A stretch of DNA of 64,000 bases from Diplolepis rosae (lineage: Eukaryota > Arthropoda > Insecta > Hymenoptera > Diplolepididae), in contig JAPYXD010000723.1 of NCBI GenBank assembly GCA_030998225.1, positions 22,213,501 through 22,277,500 on the forward strand, in the 5' to 3' direction. Shown here one piece after another: positions 1-12,774 of this stretch; the stretch's first letter is position 1; every line of letters begins with the position of its first letter. Under the pieces are notes generated by a model. The model searched no databases and was not told the DNA's origin. It saw only the letters and a program-made list of their open reading frames with translations. A program made the position numbers and the translations under genes.

Positions 1-949
1 AATTATTCAACATCGTTGCCTCAAGTGCGATTGAGTGGAAGAGCCACGCCTGAAATGTTACTGGTAAAGTCATTGACACCTCCCAGCCTATCTAACCCTT
101 AGTTTCTGATTTGTTAACTCGTCGTAAATAGTTGTAGGTTCCTGTGGCGGGGATTCTGAGCTGCTGCCCCACATGTTTTGATATTGCCAAGGAAACCCAT
201 GTAATCAGCCTAATGTTAACTAGATGGGAAGAAACCGCTGAGCGCTTCGGAGTCCTGTCGCTGATGAACGTCGTGGAAATTCGTGCCTCCTCCACCTCTA
301 AGAGAGTCTAAAGCATCCTGAAATACCTGGCGGCCTACCTAGTTTACCTCCACCCACTATGTAACTCATCCACCACTCTTGGTGGTGGTGGGTGGGTTAC
401 GGTTGGACGAAAGAGCGAGGAAGAGTGTTATGTACCCTCTCTCATCGATGTCAGCGTAGGTTTGTCAAGAAGCAAGGGAGACCGAGAGCCAAGGAAAGTT
501 CCACCTACCAACAAGGACAGAAGGTGGTTTCGTGCTTGGCGTTTGCGCTCTCGAGTTGCTGTCGTGGTAGCGCGCGCCGGGCGGCGGCAGTAACGCTTCT
601 GCTGCAGTCGATATCCACAGCTCGGTCCGATCCATCGGAATCTTGCGAATCACCTGGACCGGAGAAAGTCCAGGGCAAAAGAGGGCGAGTCCGAGAGAAA
701 AGCCTCCTGATCCCCGCTAATCCCAAGTACTATACGAGCCTTGGAGTGACAGCTCAAACGACGACGTCGTCGTCGTCTAGAAGCGTTGATCGATTCACGG
801 GTTTGCTTCTAATTCTTCGAGCAGAAAGACATACAACCGCTTCGTCCTTGCCGCTTAGTGTCTAGGACTTTCCCGGTCGACGGGCGCACGCACTGACGCC
901 CGTCGTAAGCCACACGTGACCAACAGGCCTTCGAAATCGACCAAGCAGA
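1..949 (+). promoter_or_regulatory. Probable promoter and 5' leader of the upstream aPKC exon
   Basis: This stretch is much richer in G+C than the intron that follows. There is no ATG between 450 and the ATG at 950, about 500 nt, which is what a scanned 5' leader looks like. Further upstream lie a start-stop element (ATG 359-361 followed directly by TAA) and a short uORF at 430-459. An in-frame TGA at 917-919 precedes the ATG at 950. The transcription start is not identifiable; there may be further exons upstream of the window. The open frame 392-865 has no ATG start and I do not call it coding. Confidence 0.5.
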
Positions 950-1664
950 ATGGCGTGGGGCTACTGGAGCGCGACTTCCGTCGACAGGGGTCGGTCACCT
1001 CGTCGTGAGAAGGATAAACAGGCCATACACCACCAGCAGCTCCAACAGCAACCCCAGCAGTATCAGACCCAGGACTCTCTCCAAGGATGTTCCAGTTTAC
1101 AACAGGTTCAAGCAGAGCTTGATGCTGTTGCCAGTGAAGATCCACCCTGTAGTAGGATGATCCAGGGTGGATCTTTTTATTCTTATTCAGCAGCTGCTGC
1201 TGCTGTCGCTGCTGCTGCTACTGAAAGAAAAACTGCATCCAGCGCAGATCAACTCCCTGGAGGTATCCACGTGTTTCCTAGAGACCTGCAGGCCAGGCCA
1301 GGAACTAGTAATTATACACCTTCGCCTGGTAGTGATTCGGCAGAGTATGAACAACCTATAGCTCATATTAATAATTGCGTTCATCATGAGGATCCTAGGG
1401 ACGTCTTAGTGCAGACGTCTTCTAGAGTGAAGCTACTGAGAGATGATGGAGATGATGAGATCTCGGAAGCTGAACTGGAAGACATAGCTAGTGCGGATGT
1501 TATCTATGCTTCAAATAGCCGACTTATTAGACCAGGGTCAAGTGGATGTCTTGTTCATGGAGATTATAATCCTCCAAATGAGATGGCACCTTCGCTGCCT
1601 TCCTTCGTGACTGAACATGCTGCTCCATCCTCGTCCCAGTTCTGGTTCAACGACATTACCTGGG
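950..1664 (+). CDS. aPKC: aPKC alternative first coding exon (no PB1 domain)
   Basis: ATG at 950 has a good context (A at -3, G at +4) and follows an in-frame stop at 917. The exon encodes 238 aa with no recognised domain: a Gln-rich stretch (residues about 27-50), an Ala-rich stretch built on GCT/GTC codons around 82-91, then acidic, low-complexity, probably disordered sequence ending ...FNDITW. It ends at a strong donor, G|GTATGT (GT at 1665-1666), leaving one base of a split codon. The next aPKC exon (18607) needs exactly one base, giving G+TT = Val, as in the conserved VFPNVPP start. Without splicing the frame stops at 1676. In other insects PB1-coding exons join at this point, so this looks like an alternative promoter or isoform. 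It could be an unrelated gene whose phase matches by chance (1 in 3). Confidence 0.6.
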
Positions 1665-4600
1665 GTATGTCCAGCTGAGGAAACTTGTTCTTTTTAGATC
1701 ACCTTTCTCTAGTGAGACTGGTATTGAAAGGCCTTGAATCAGTTTTGTACTATCGGTTTATACAGGTCGGGGAAATTTATGTCGATAGAGAACAAATATC
1801 TAATTTCCGACACTTGAGTGATGATATTGAAGGATACAGGAAACGGTTCTTGCTCACTTTTTGCGATTTATACGCGCTTCTTGTATGAGGTTAGATTCAT
1901 GGTATGAGTGGCGATTGAATTTTTCTAGGAAATGACAACAGACAAGGTGTTTTATGAAGACGGAAACTCTAGAGTGGAGATGTATTTTGGGTGTTGTTGG
2001 TTGGAAATAGAAAGGTTTTCAGGACGTGTCGATTCCGCAAATGTCCATCTAAATTTTGAATCGATAGTTTCATGAGGTTTTTGATGAATTTGTTGAGAAG
2101 ACTGATTTAGCCATATGCTTTTTTCTATTATATTTTCAAACTTTATATATTATAAAAAGCAATCTTTCATAAAGCTCAAAGCTGCTGTTTTACTAAGCCA
2201 ACTACAATTTTAAATTAGGAGAAGACTGCGCTAAACCTTATGATCTGAAATTTTAACGTCTTGCTTGATATTTTCAAATATCGTACTGATACTTTTTATT
2301 TGTAAGACTTTTCTATAAATAATGGATATATTCAATAACTCAAAGAAGCTTCTACAAATAGTAACAAAGCTTTCTACTCGAGTTACCTTTATTTGTACGA
2401 AAAAGATAGGTTCTAGAATAAATTAAAAAGTACTGTATTAGAAGAATTTAGTTCGTTTTTAGTTTGAGAATTTTCTACTTGTAAAGTTTTTGCTGTTTAT
2501 GAAAATAAAGATAATAGTTTCAATTTATTATGCAGAAATATAAACATGTAAAAATCTCTCTCGTTTTGAAATATATTTCTGGTTGTGTATAATAATGCGA
2601 GTAGTTTCAATGAAAGTGGAAAAGTTAGAACCTCTTAATCTTCTTGTCGGGTATAATCCTTGTATTTGTGGGCACGTGGTTTAATTTTCCTTTTCATAAA
2701 TGGGACTTATGACTTCTATGAAAGCATTGGAGAATGGGTGTTACGAAGAACGTGATAAATAGAGTTCATCGTTAATGTCAGTGCAGACATAGTCAGCTTG
2801 AAGTACAACCCTTTTTTGTTCTGCATTTCTGTCGTTATAAATACTCATTCCGCCATTTGAGCACGTAGTGGCAACATGAAACCGTTGTCATGAAGGTTGT
2901 CATCTGACTCCCTCCCTCCCACATCCACTTGTCGTACCTTCACCTGGCTTCACTGAAACTATCACCTTCGTTTATTGTTGTCTTATTGTAGTGGATACTA
3001 TAATTTAAATTCCTGCTATCTATTGACCCTTCTTTCTTAGTTGCTTTTAATTAACACGTGGCATTTAAAATTGTTCAGTTTTGAAATCGGAAATTATCCC
3101 TATTCAAATTTCCATCCCATGTAGAAATTCTTTTGTCAAAATTCTTCCTGTTTTTAATTGAAAATTTTAAATTTGCATAATAATTTTAATTAATAGTATG
3201 GTCAAAATAGTATATTGTATAATTAGGGACCAAAAAGTTTATTTTGCGCGTGTGAAGTTTGATGCCTGAGCAAAGTGAGGGTAACAATCACAGAAGTAAA
3301 ATGTTAGTATAATGTGCAACTAGGGGGAATGAATGATTTTCCCGTGTTGCGCATTATTTTTTTCCTACTGGGGGGTCGAAAAATGAATTTCTTTGTGCCA
3401 CAAGGGGCAATAAAATATACTTTAAGGCCTGCTTGTTGGAAATAGTATATTGTGCAACTAGGGAGAAAAAAATTAAGGTTTTCCCCATGTCGCACACGAT
3501 TTTTTTTCTACTAGGGGGTCATAAAATGAATTTGTTTGCCCCGCGTGGGGCAATAAAATCCAATTTATGACCCGCTAGTAGGAAAATGTTTTTCCCGTGT
3601 TGCACGCGATTTTTTTCTACTGCGGGGGTCAAAACTCGGTTAACATACTATTTTTTTTACATACCGTAAAGGGGAATGTGATTTCGGGACATGTTACAAA
3701 ACAGCAAAAATGATGGGTTCCACGATCGATTGATGCAAACACAACATCAATAAGTATGTGGCATTTCTCTTACGCAGAGTACGGTAAACTAAAAATTGAG
3801 GTTGGGATTCAAATATTTCCGAACATTCCCGTCACTAGTGTTTCCTGTGCGGGTATCAAAGAAATGGATTTGTTTGCCTTGTAGGGGCCAATAAAATGCA
3901 CCTTATGACCCGGTAGTTGGAAATGTACTTTGAATCATTTTTATTTCCGAATCTTACACTTCCCATTTCGTGTTTAAATACTTTAAGTTTAAAGACTTTC
4001 AGTTTCAAATAATTTTTGAATACAAAATATATTCTTGTTGAAAACTAAAAATTTTAATAGTTCGAAAATGTTTCACTTTTGTATTTTGAAATCCATTGCT
4101 GCCAGTTTACGAATATCATGGATTTTAATGCTTTATAACTTGGAAAAAATTTAAATTTTTATTTTTATGGAGTGTTTTTTATTTTGAATTATTTTTTAAT
4201 ATAATGATTCTCATAATTTATTCCTAACTTTGGGTTTCAAACATTTTAATTTGAAGTTTTTGCTCGCAAGAATTTTTTAATTTTACTCATGTTCAAATAA
4301 AAAAAGATTGCATTAAACAGATTAACCATATTATAATATTAAAATTCATAGGGCTTTTTTTAAAATCCTTTCTCATTTGAATCTGTATCGAAATTCGTTT
4401 TTAAATTGAAAAGTTAAGCATAAATTCCTTCTCGAATCAGTCTATATTCTTTTGAATTTAATTTATTGTTTAACTTTTAATAAGGATTATTTTTATTAGT
4501 TTATTATTCAAATTCGGTGAACATGAAAGCTTGTTTAAAAAAATAAACAAACCTTAATTTTCGACTTGAAAATGGACCACTTAAACAATTTGAAAACCTA

Positions 4601-7600
4601 GAAAGACTTTCATTCATGAAAAGGTAGACTTCAAAAATAATAAAAAATTGAAAGCTTACAAATATTAATCAATATGGTATAACTGTAAGACCTGTATGAA
4701 ACTTAAAAAAAACCATTTTCCAGTATAAAAAGTGTGCTGATGTAGCTATAAAAGCTTAATTAGGGCGGTAAAGTAGTGTAAGATTTTGGCGTGAATCCAA
4801 TCACGTTCTTTTACTATTTCAGCAATTTTATATACAAAATTTGTTCTACGGTAATTGATAGTAGTTGGCTCCGATGGAAAAGCTCCTTAATGTTTAAGTT
4901 GATCGGATTCATTAAAAGTGGAAATAAAACTCCTTTCGATTTTTAATAATCGGGATAAAGACGCAAGTAAACAAATCTATGCAAATTTTCTATCACTCTT
5001 TGAAATCTTTTCAAAAATTTCAAAATTTAAGCATTAATTAGAAGAATTCAAAATTATAAACATTAGAAAATTAAAATGTTTGTAAACTACTCAGTTTGAA
5101 GATTTAGGAAGAATGAATTTTGAAAATGAAATTTCAAATTATCCAAAAAATCATTGACTTAAGAAAAGTCATTGAATTTTGAAAATAAAATTTTGCGGTC
5201 AGCCTAGTTGCTTTTTGAATTTTTCTATTACTTGAATTTTACATTTCTTAATTATCAATATTCGATATATGTATAAATTGGCTTTAGGGTCCAGAAATAA
5301 TGAAAACACAGTTTTACATCCTTTCAACGTTTTGACTCGAATAGGATTTCTGGACCCTAAAGCCAATTTATACATATATCGAATATTTACCAAAGGGTCG
5401 ATACAAGTCCTATCTACAATTACTTAATTATCAATATTGAACAAATTAAGCTCGGAATTTATTTTATGGACAATAATTTAATATTTTATCTTATTTTATA
5501 AACTTCATTCTTTAAAAAAAAAAGAACTAAAGAGGCATACATCTATAGAATCTCATATCGAATCAGGAATTTTTAATTCTGCGCCAATAATGGGATTCAC
5601 ATATCTCCGCGTCAAAATTGTTGTGAAAAACATTTTCTTCTCCATCTTTCATCATTCATCTCACTCGTCAATGCATCTTTTAAATCACGATCATGTAATT
5701 TCTTCCACTGAAAATAGAGATCCTCAACGCCCACGCTCCGCATGAAGTTCGCTGAAACGTGTCGTCGGCGTAATAAAGACCCACCGAAGGGTGAATTTAC
5801 GTAAAAATTCCAAGCGTGTAATGCTTTAGATGTGAGAGAGATTCATTTGTTAGAAAAGTCGATTATTATTCGTATAAGGACGATCCCCGATTCACAATAT
5901 AGTAAACGAATATTGAAGTATTATGGCATTATCTTGAGAATAATGTCAGAATGATACCTATTTATCAATCCATAATATTGAATACAAAATGCTAATCATA
6001 AAGTTTGTTTTGGAAAATAATTTTATTTGTCAATCCAATAGAACGAACACGATATAAATAAATTATTGAAACAAATATTATAGAGTAGAGTCCTGAATTA
6101 ATTGTTAAAATTTCAAATGTTTCTAGCACTTTTCGCAAGAGAAAGGAAGAAAAAGATATGGAAAATCCTTATCTTAATTACTAAACCAAAGTAAAGACCG
6201 CTCGAAAATTAAAATTCTCAAGACACCAGGGCCTGTGAAATCCAAGTATTTCTTTAACTTTTGATTCGCTATATTGAATCCTCTATTTTGAATTTTTCAA
6301 ATTTCATCTCGAATTTGGATTAAGCGAACTCCTAAACCTTCAAACATACCCTTTACTAATAAATTAACAATTTTATTCACAATATTTGAATCTCTCTTTT
6401 CGACCAGTTTCTCCTTTTTTAGTGTGAAACTGAAATGGTCAATGTTCCATATCTCGGAGAAAGAAAATCGATTGGGGATGATCCAAAATGGAAATAAAAG
6501 GTATAAAGAACCACTAAACGATATCGTAAGCGGTTTTAAGACATAAAATTCTCTCTTCGTGTTACATTGGTTAAAATATAGCAAAAAACGACTATTTTTG
6601 CACTTTTATGTTAGCATATCTCAAAATCCTGACGTGCTGGAAAAATGTAGACAATGGATTCGTTTTAAGACATCAAGAACCTTCGGGGACACCTAGCCTG
6701 ATCTTTGGTTACAAAAAAGCTTAATTTTTGTCAGCCTCTCTAATAAATACTCTTGAATGTCACATGCAGAAATAAAGAGTAATTTTAAAATGATGAATCA
6801 ATCACATGCTTCAGTATAGAACCGTTATGTAAACGGTAATCAAAGATTTATTCAATATTTTATATTGTCGCATGGTAATTGATCGTTTTTTAATAAGTGT
6901 CACTATGATGAACGGACGAAGGTGCGATTTATTAATCGATTTTACCATCAAATAAGACATATATTTACTTAGAGTTTTAAGGTAAATGACAAATTTACAT
7001 GTGATATTTTAAATTAAATTTTGATTTAATTTTTAGAATTCTTCGATTTATCTCAAGGGTAGGAAATCCACTAGCTCGTCATGGCTTAATGGAGTGACCA
7101 TCTCGGTTTCCGATTACATTGAACTTAATGAAAACAAGATGAAGATGAGGAGGAGGAAAGCAAGCAGGAACAAGATCGTCAGGTGTACAACCTCAAAATG
7201 CACTTTGAACACTTGGTTCTTGTTCGGTTATGTTTAGCTGTCAGGCGGAATAATGTGTTGCAGTGGGTTCATCTAAGGAATATCTTGTGTGGCAGCCTAT
7301 TGACCCGAGTTAGCAGATTAACGGTAATGGGTTGCCACCTAAGCCCTCGCGCAATTAACGTTCATGTTCTATCTTCATGTGCCTTGATCTAGAAAGGGAA
7401 TATTTTCACATTAGGATTCATCTCGTCAAGAGCAGTACTTGAAACTACTTGATTGTTGCTGCAGTGCATTTTAGATTCAATTAACTATTCAGGACTGTAA
7501 TCTTCTTCTCTAGATAGTGTGTTCTCCTGTTCTTCGTGATCTCTAAACGTGAGATACTATTACACAATGAGATGTGGCGTTTGTGTACAGTGTAATCCTG

Positions 7601-10600
7601 CTGAAAACTCTAATCCTGAGCGAACTATTATTGAACTAAATCCGAATCAAGGTCAGCTGGAAGTGCTATTTTTGAAGTACATACCCTGGGCTATGTCCAC
7701 TAGGGTGGTGGAAAAAATAATATTTTTCTTATTTCGAGTCTCATTTCATTTTGTGTTATTTTTAGATGAAAAGAATCCTCCACGTGGTGTAAGATTCTTT
7801 AGCCTCAATTTTGTACTTTTTGTTCCTTTTTCTCACTTCTTGTTATGGGCTGGTTCAATCGTCCAGTCTGACTGTTAAATGTGTAATTATTTATTCCAAA
7901 AAATTAAGAAATATTGTTCTTAACAATGACACAAAATGAAGTGATGGGATTAGAAATAAAAAAATATTTGTTTCTTTTTGATACACCCTAATGTTCACCC
8001 CTGCCACTTTTCTTTGCTTTTGCCCCTGGCGATTACCTAACTTGGTAGTCGGGTAATCGCGTTTTGATCACTTGGAAAGGGTGACTCTTTTCCGGAATTG
8101 GGGAAGATGATGATAAAAATGCCTAGGGTCGAACTTCCCTCGTAAATTCTTTGACCAGAGTTTAGACTTTCAAGACTGTAATCTTCTTAAGAGTGTCAGT
8201 GATGATTACCGTCTGTCTGTTAGGAAGATTTTTTCATCCGGGGTGAAATATTGTTATATATAAATATATAAAATCTTTATTTATTTATAAATAAATACAT
8301 TGACATTTATTTCTTTTTCTATCTCTTCAGTATTTTCAAATTAGATTTTCTTTTTCCAAATCTGTTCCAGTCTGTAGATCAGTTCTCTAGATGCATTTAA
8401 AATAGGTTTTGGAACGTCCTTTTAATAGAAAAATTTTACTTTATTCTGCATTCTATTGTTATAACAATTTATTTTTTCATAAATTTTCAATGTTGCTATT
8501 TTTTAATTTTACATTACGTAACATTTTTTTGGCTCTTTAAATAAATGTTTTTATTTCGCTTAAAATAAATAATCTTATTAAAAATATTACACCAATGTTC
8601 AACTCAAATTTATTTTTATTCAATAATTAAAATTTTATATTTAGGTTGAAAATTAACATCCAAAAATCAAAACATTGAGTGGTCGAGATATTGTTTTTTC
8701 AATTAATTCTTTAATTAATTGATTCACTAGATTTAATTTTTTTATAAAAGTAATATTGCTCATACCTATATTAATCCTAATATTGATTAATAGTTTATTA
8801 TTAATCTATATTGAAAAAAAATGTTAATCAAGAGGATTAAAAAACACAGATTTATGGAAATTATGAAGTTTCAGGGTAAGAGAAAATGAAAAATTAGTGA
8901 AAGAAATGTCAGAGAACTTAGAAAATGAAATTTTCACAGACACTGTTTTGAAAAATAAGGTATGTAAAGTACAATCAACTTTCTAAAATTGGATTGAACG
9001 AAACCCTTTGAGGTTTAATAATAAGGATATGCGTATAAATTTCTTCTTCATTGGATCAACAAAGTAGATTTTAAAGCAAATTATAACAGGAAGTTTGATC
9101 TTCAAAGTGCCCAGTAATGGTGTCTGAAGGCATTCCATTTTACTCTAATTTCCGCCAACTTTGAGATTCAAAAATGCTAGATTCAGAAGTTGATCATTAA
9201 TCCAGAATTATTCTTTTCAAGCTTTAAATTGCATCACCTATGAAGGAATATTTTTGCATTGCAATCTCAATTTATTTATCTATAGACCTTTTATTTTAAT
9301 CTAAAATATTTAAATCGTAATTGCATCGTAAAAATATTATTACAGAACTCAGAAAGTTACAATAAAACTTTAAAAGGGACTTTCAGAACTCAACATTGCT
9401 CCAATAATTCATGATGAACTGTTTAAATGCTCTTCAAGAATTTTTAAAAGGCTATGAAAGATATTTCGTTTATAGTCATCCTTTCTTTTGGAATTACGAT
9501 TTCACGAGACATTTAAATAACTAGACATAAATCACTCGAGTAATTACATAGACAGGAATTATTTTATGCCATTCATTTTGCATGAGACTTGTTTACCTTT
9601 TGTGTGGAAAATAATTAATAGGAAGAATAAAAATATTTCGTGATTTTGGGAAATGGGATTTTAATGATATCAAATTGATTCAGCCTTAAAGAAAGTACCA
9701 ATTTAAAACTTTTCCCAACTTGGTGAATGTAGGGCAGATTCGTGGTCGAAACGTTTGGCATGTATTCAAAGTTTTTGTTATTAAGTCATATTTTGTAACG
9801 TTGTCATTTCTTCGAATGCTCAAACAAATAGAACTAAATTTCAATTTGCTTTTTTTGATCAATTTCCAGCAATTATTACTAATGGTCTTGGCAATGTCTT
9901 CGTATTGAAAAAAACACTCCTTAATGCATGATTGTAAATAAAATTAATGTTTAAATTCAAATTGAAAACTAAGAAAGAGCTCTAACTGAAAAAATTGAGT
10001 TTATTAAAATTATCTCTAAACTCAATATTTCTACTTACTGATTTTATCCCTCAATGAAAAATAAATGTTTGGGAAAAGCCTTCGAGAAGAAAAATATCCA
10101 AGTTTATAAAACCGTTTTCACAATTCCACCTCAATACAATTTGTATTCTCTGATAGAAATCCAGTGAAAATTTTTACTCTCGTGGGACGATATTTGATTA
10201 AACGCGCACGTTTCGTTTAATTTAAATCGTGATAGAATTCAATTTAGTAGATCCTCTGGGGAGAAATATATTCTGAAAATAACTTCAAAGCTTGTATCTG
10301 ATTTAAGGATAGACGCCATATTCTTCTGACCAATGATAAGAGATAACGTGCCAACTAATCCAGGCATTATCTTTGAATCTCCAGTTGAGAATATCAGTGT
10401 GTGATCTTCCATTCAAGCTGATTTCACAATTTCTTCTCAACCATACAATTTTCAAGTTTTATCGAGAGGATCCAAGGTGCTTCAGTTTTTTATTTCTTCA
10501 GTATAATCTTCGTGACGTGAACATTCAAATCTGTATATTTTTGAAATTTTAATAGTCTTTCCGATTGCATCCAAATAAAAATCTCATCGAATTTTTGAGT

Positions 10601-12743
10601 GATTCAAATTTTTTGTCATCAAATAAAAACTCAATAAATATTTAATGAGAACAAGTCTAGAGTATAACTCTCTTGTGAGTGTAATAAGTAGTTGATACTG
10701 ATTCAAGTGTTCGAAAATTATTTCTCTGAATAAGTGGATTCTTATTATTTGATTATTTTTGAACGTGTTTGGTTTATTTGACCAAGTTCGTAATTAAAGC
10801 ATTCGACCGAAAGTTTCATGATAAATGATACGGCTCAAAAGAAAGCATTGTTCATTGTTCACAGGAAATGAGAAAATGTAATCAGGACTAGTCTTTTTGT
10901 GAGGTTTTCAAGAGTGTAAACGAGTTTACTAGGCTGGAATGTACGCAGGAACTTATGTCATCAAGCTTCCTGAATGGGGATGAATGGATGAATTGAATTT
11001 GCGATGAGCACGGACTTGCGGAATATCGTGTTTAGGGTGGCGCTAATGTACGCCTATCCCATGCTGTGTCACGACCTACTGGCGGGTTACTTCAATAATG
11101 GCCAAGGTCTCTGGAGTGAGGTATTACATGGCAAAATTAAAGATAGAAAGGATCATTGTAAAATTAAAATGATGATTTTCATTACTCACAGGGATCATAT
11201 AGTCCCCTATTTCTCTTTTTCTCTATTTTTCTCCAAATCACCCTAAAATTTCTATAATTCAGAATAATATTGCTTTCCTCCTTTTTGACGAAGTTTTGAT
11301 CAATTCTTGAAGAATTATCATCAAAAAAATCTTATCATATTGCGCAAAGAAAAACACACTCATACTCAAAAATAAAGTTGATTCAAGCAAACTTTTTCCT
11401 GTTTAACCAAATTTTAGTTGGATCAACCAAAGAAATTGCTTATTATGCCAAAAATGGTTTGTTTAGACATGATTTGAATATATCAAACAAATTTTTCATT
11501 TGATTCAACCAAATTTTGTTTGACTTAACTAACGATCTTGGTTCATTCAACAAAATGGTTTGATTGGGTCAATTACATTTTCCTTTTTGGTGTGTATATA
11601 CGAAAGTATGAAGCTAATATGAAGAAATTCTGATTGTTTCAACAAAATATTGATTGATTCAAAGACATTTTTTGGTTTAAATAGACAAAGAATAATATGA
11701 ATCAAACAAAACTTTGAGTGTTTATGTATCAATGTATTTATTTGATTGATCCACCCAAGTTCTTTTGGCATCAACCAAACTTTTTTCTAACTGGCATTGA
11801 ATTAACGGTATCAAGAAAGAGAAAAAGAGTATCTCATTATAAGTGAGTATCTCGTTCTAAGTGTTTTTTCTACGTAAACTTCGAGAAAGTTTAAAATTTA
11901 TAAATAAAATGTAAATTCACTTAATAATAAAATTTAAGTTTTTTTATAAAAAGATTCCATTGATTACTACTTCTATCCTGCTATTTAAAAAAATTCTCCC
12001 CTTCTATACAAACATTTTTATTTTTCCTAAAATTTAATTACTAAACTGCTGTGAGTCTGTTCCCAGTATTTTTTTATTTATTTCATTATGAATTTTTTAT
12101 TTAGAGACCTTCCTAGAACTAATTATGTATGAGAAAACTAAATGATTATTTTAAGCTAATCAGACAATAAAGTCCTTATGAAAGAATTAAGTTTTGCTGA
12201 TTTTTAGAAGATTTATAAAAATTATAATTTTACTAAGAAACTTGACGAACTTAAAATTGTTGATAGTAAATTAGGAAGAGTAAACCCATTTTTTTTTAAT
12301 TATCCCATGGAATTTGTGAAATATTTATTTTTTACGGAATTTGGTTTATTTTACGGTATTACGGTCTATCAAAATCTCAAAATGTAATAAAATCTTTAAG
12401 GAAAATATATCAATTGTTTTGATGAATATATTAGGATTTTAAAATATACGCATAGAACAAATTAGTTACTTTTAAGATTAAAAATTTAAGGTAGTTAAAA
12501 AACATGCACCTTCCCATTAAAAATTAATGCGTGTTAAAAAACACTTTACATTGACATTGACTAATAATTATACCAGAATTTCTTTAACAATTAGTGACTT
12601 AATTAATCCAAGAAATATATATTTTTACATTCTCATCATGGATGAGAAGGTATTGGTTTTATGTGAAAAATGACTTTCGAAAATTTCATCAAATCTTTAC
12701 GTTTTGAGACCCCCTGAGTCAGAAAAAATGGTTTTTACGAAAG

Positions 12744-12774
<31 letters not shown>

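Noticed and set aside
92..295. Minus-strand frame near the window start
   Set aside because: No family resemblance, and it lies in the same GC-rich leader region; likely chance.
392..865. 157-codon open frame upstream of the 950 ATG
   Set aside because: It has no ATG start and lies in an ATG-depleted leader; it is best read as untranslated.
3225..3925. Possible CRISPR-like spaced repeats
   Set aside because: Units are long, diverged and lack uniform short repeats with unique spacers; an animal dispersed repeat fits better.
7183..7878. Two + frames in a slightly GC-richer part of the aPKC intron
   Set aside because: No domain, no convincing splice sites in phase, no homologue I recognise.
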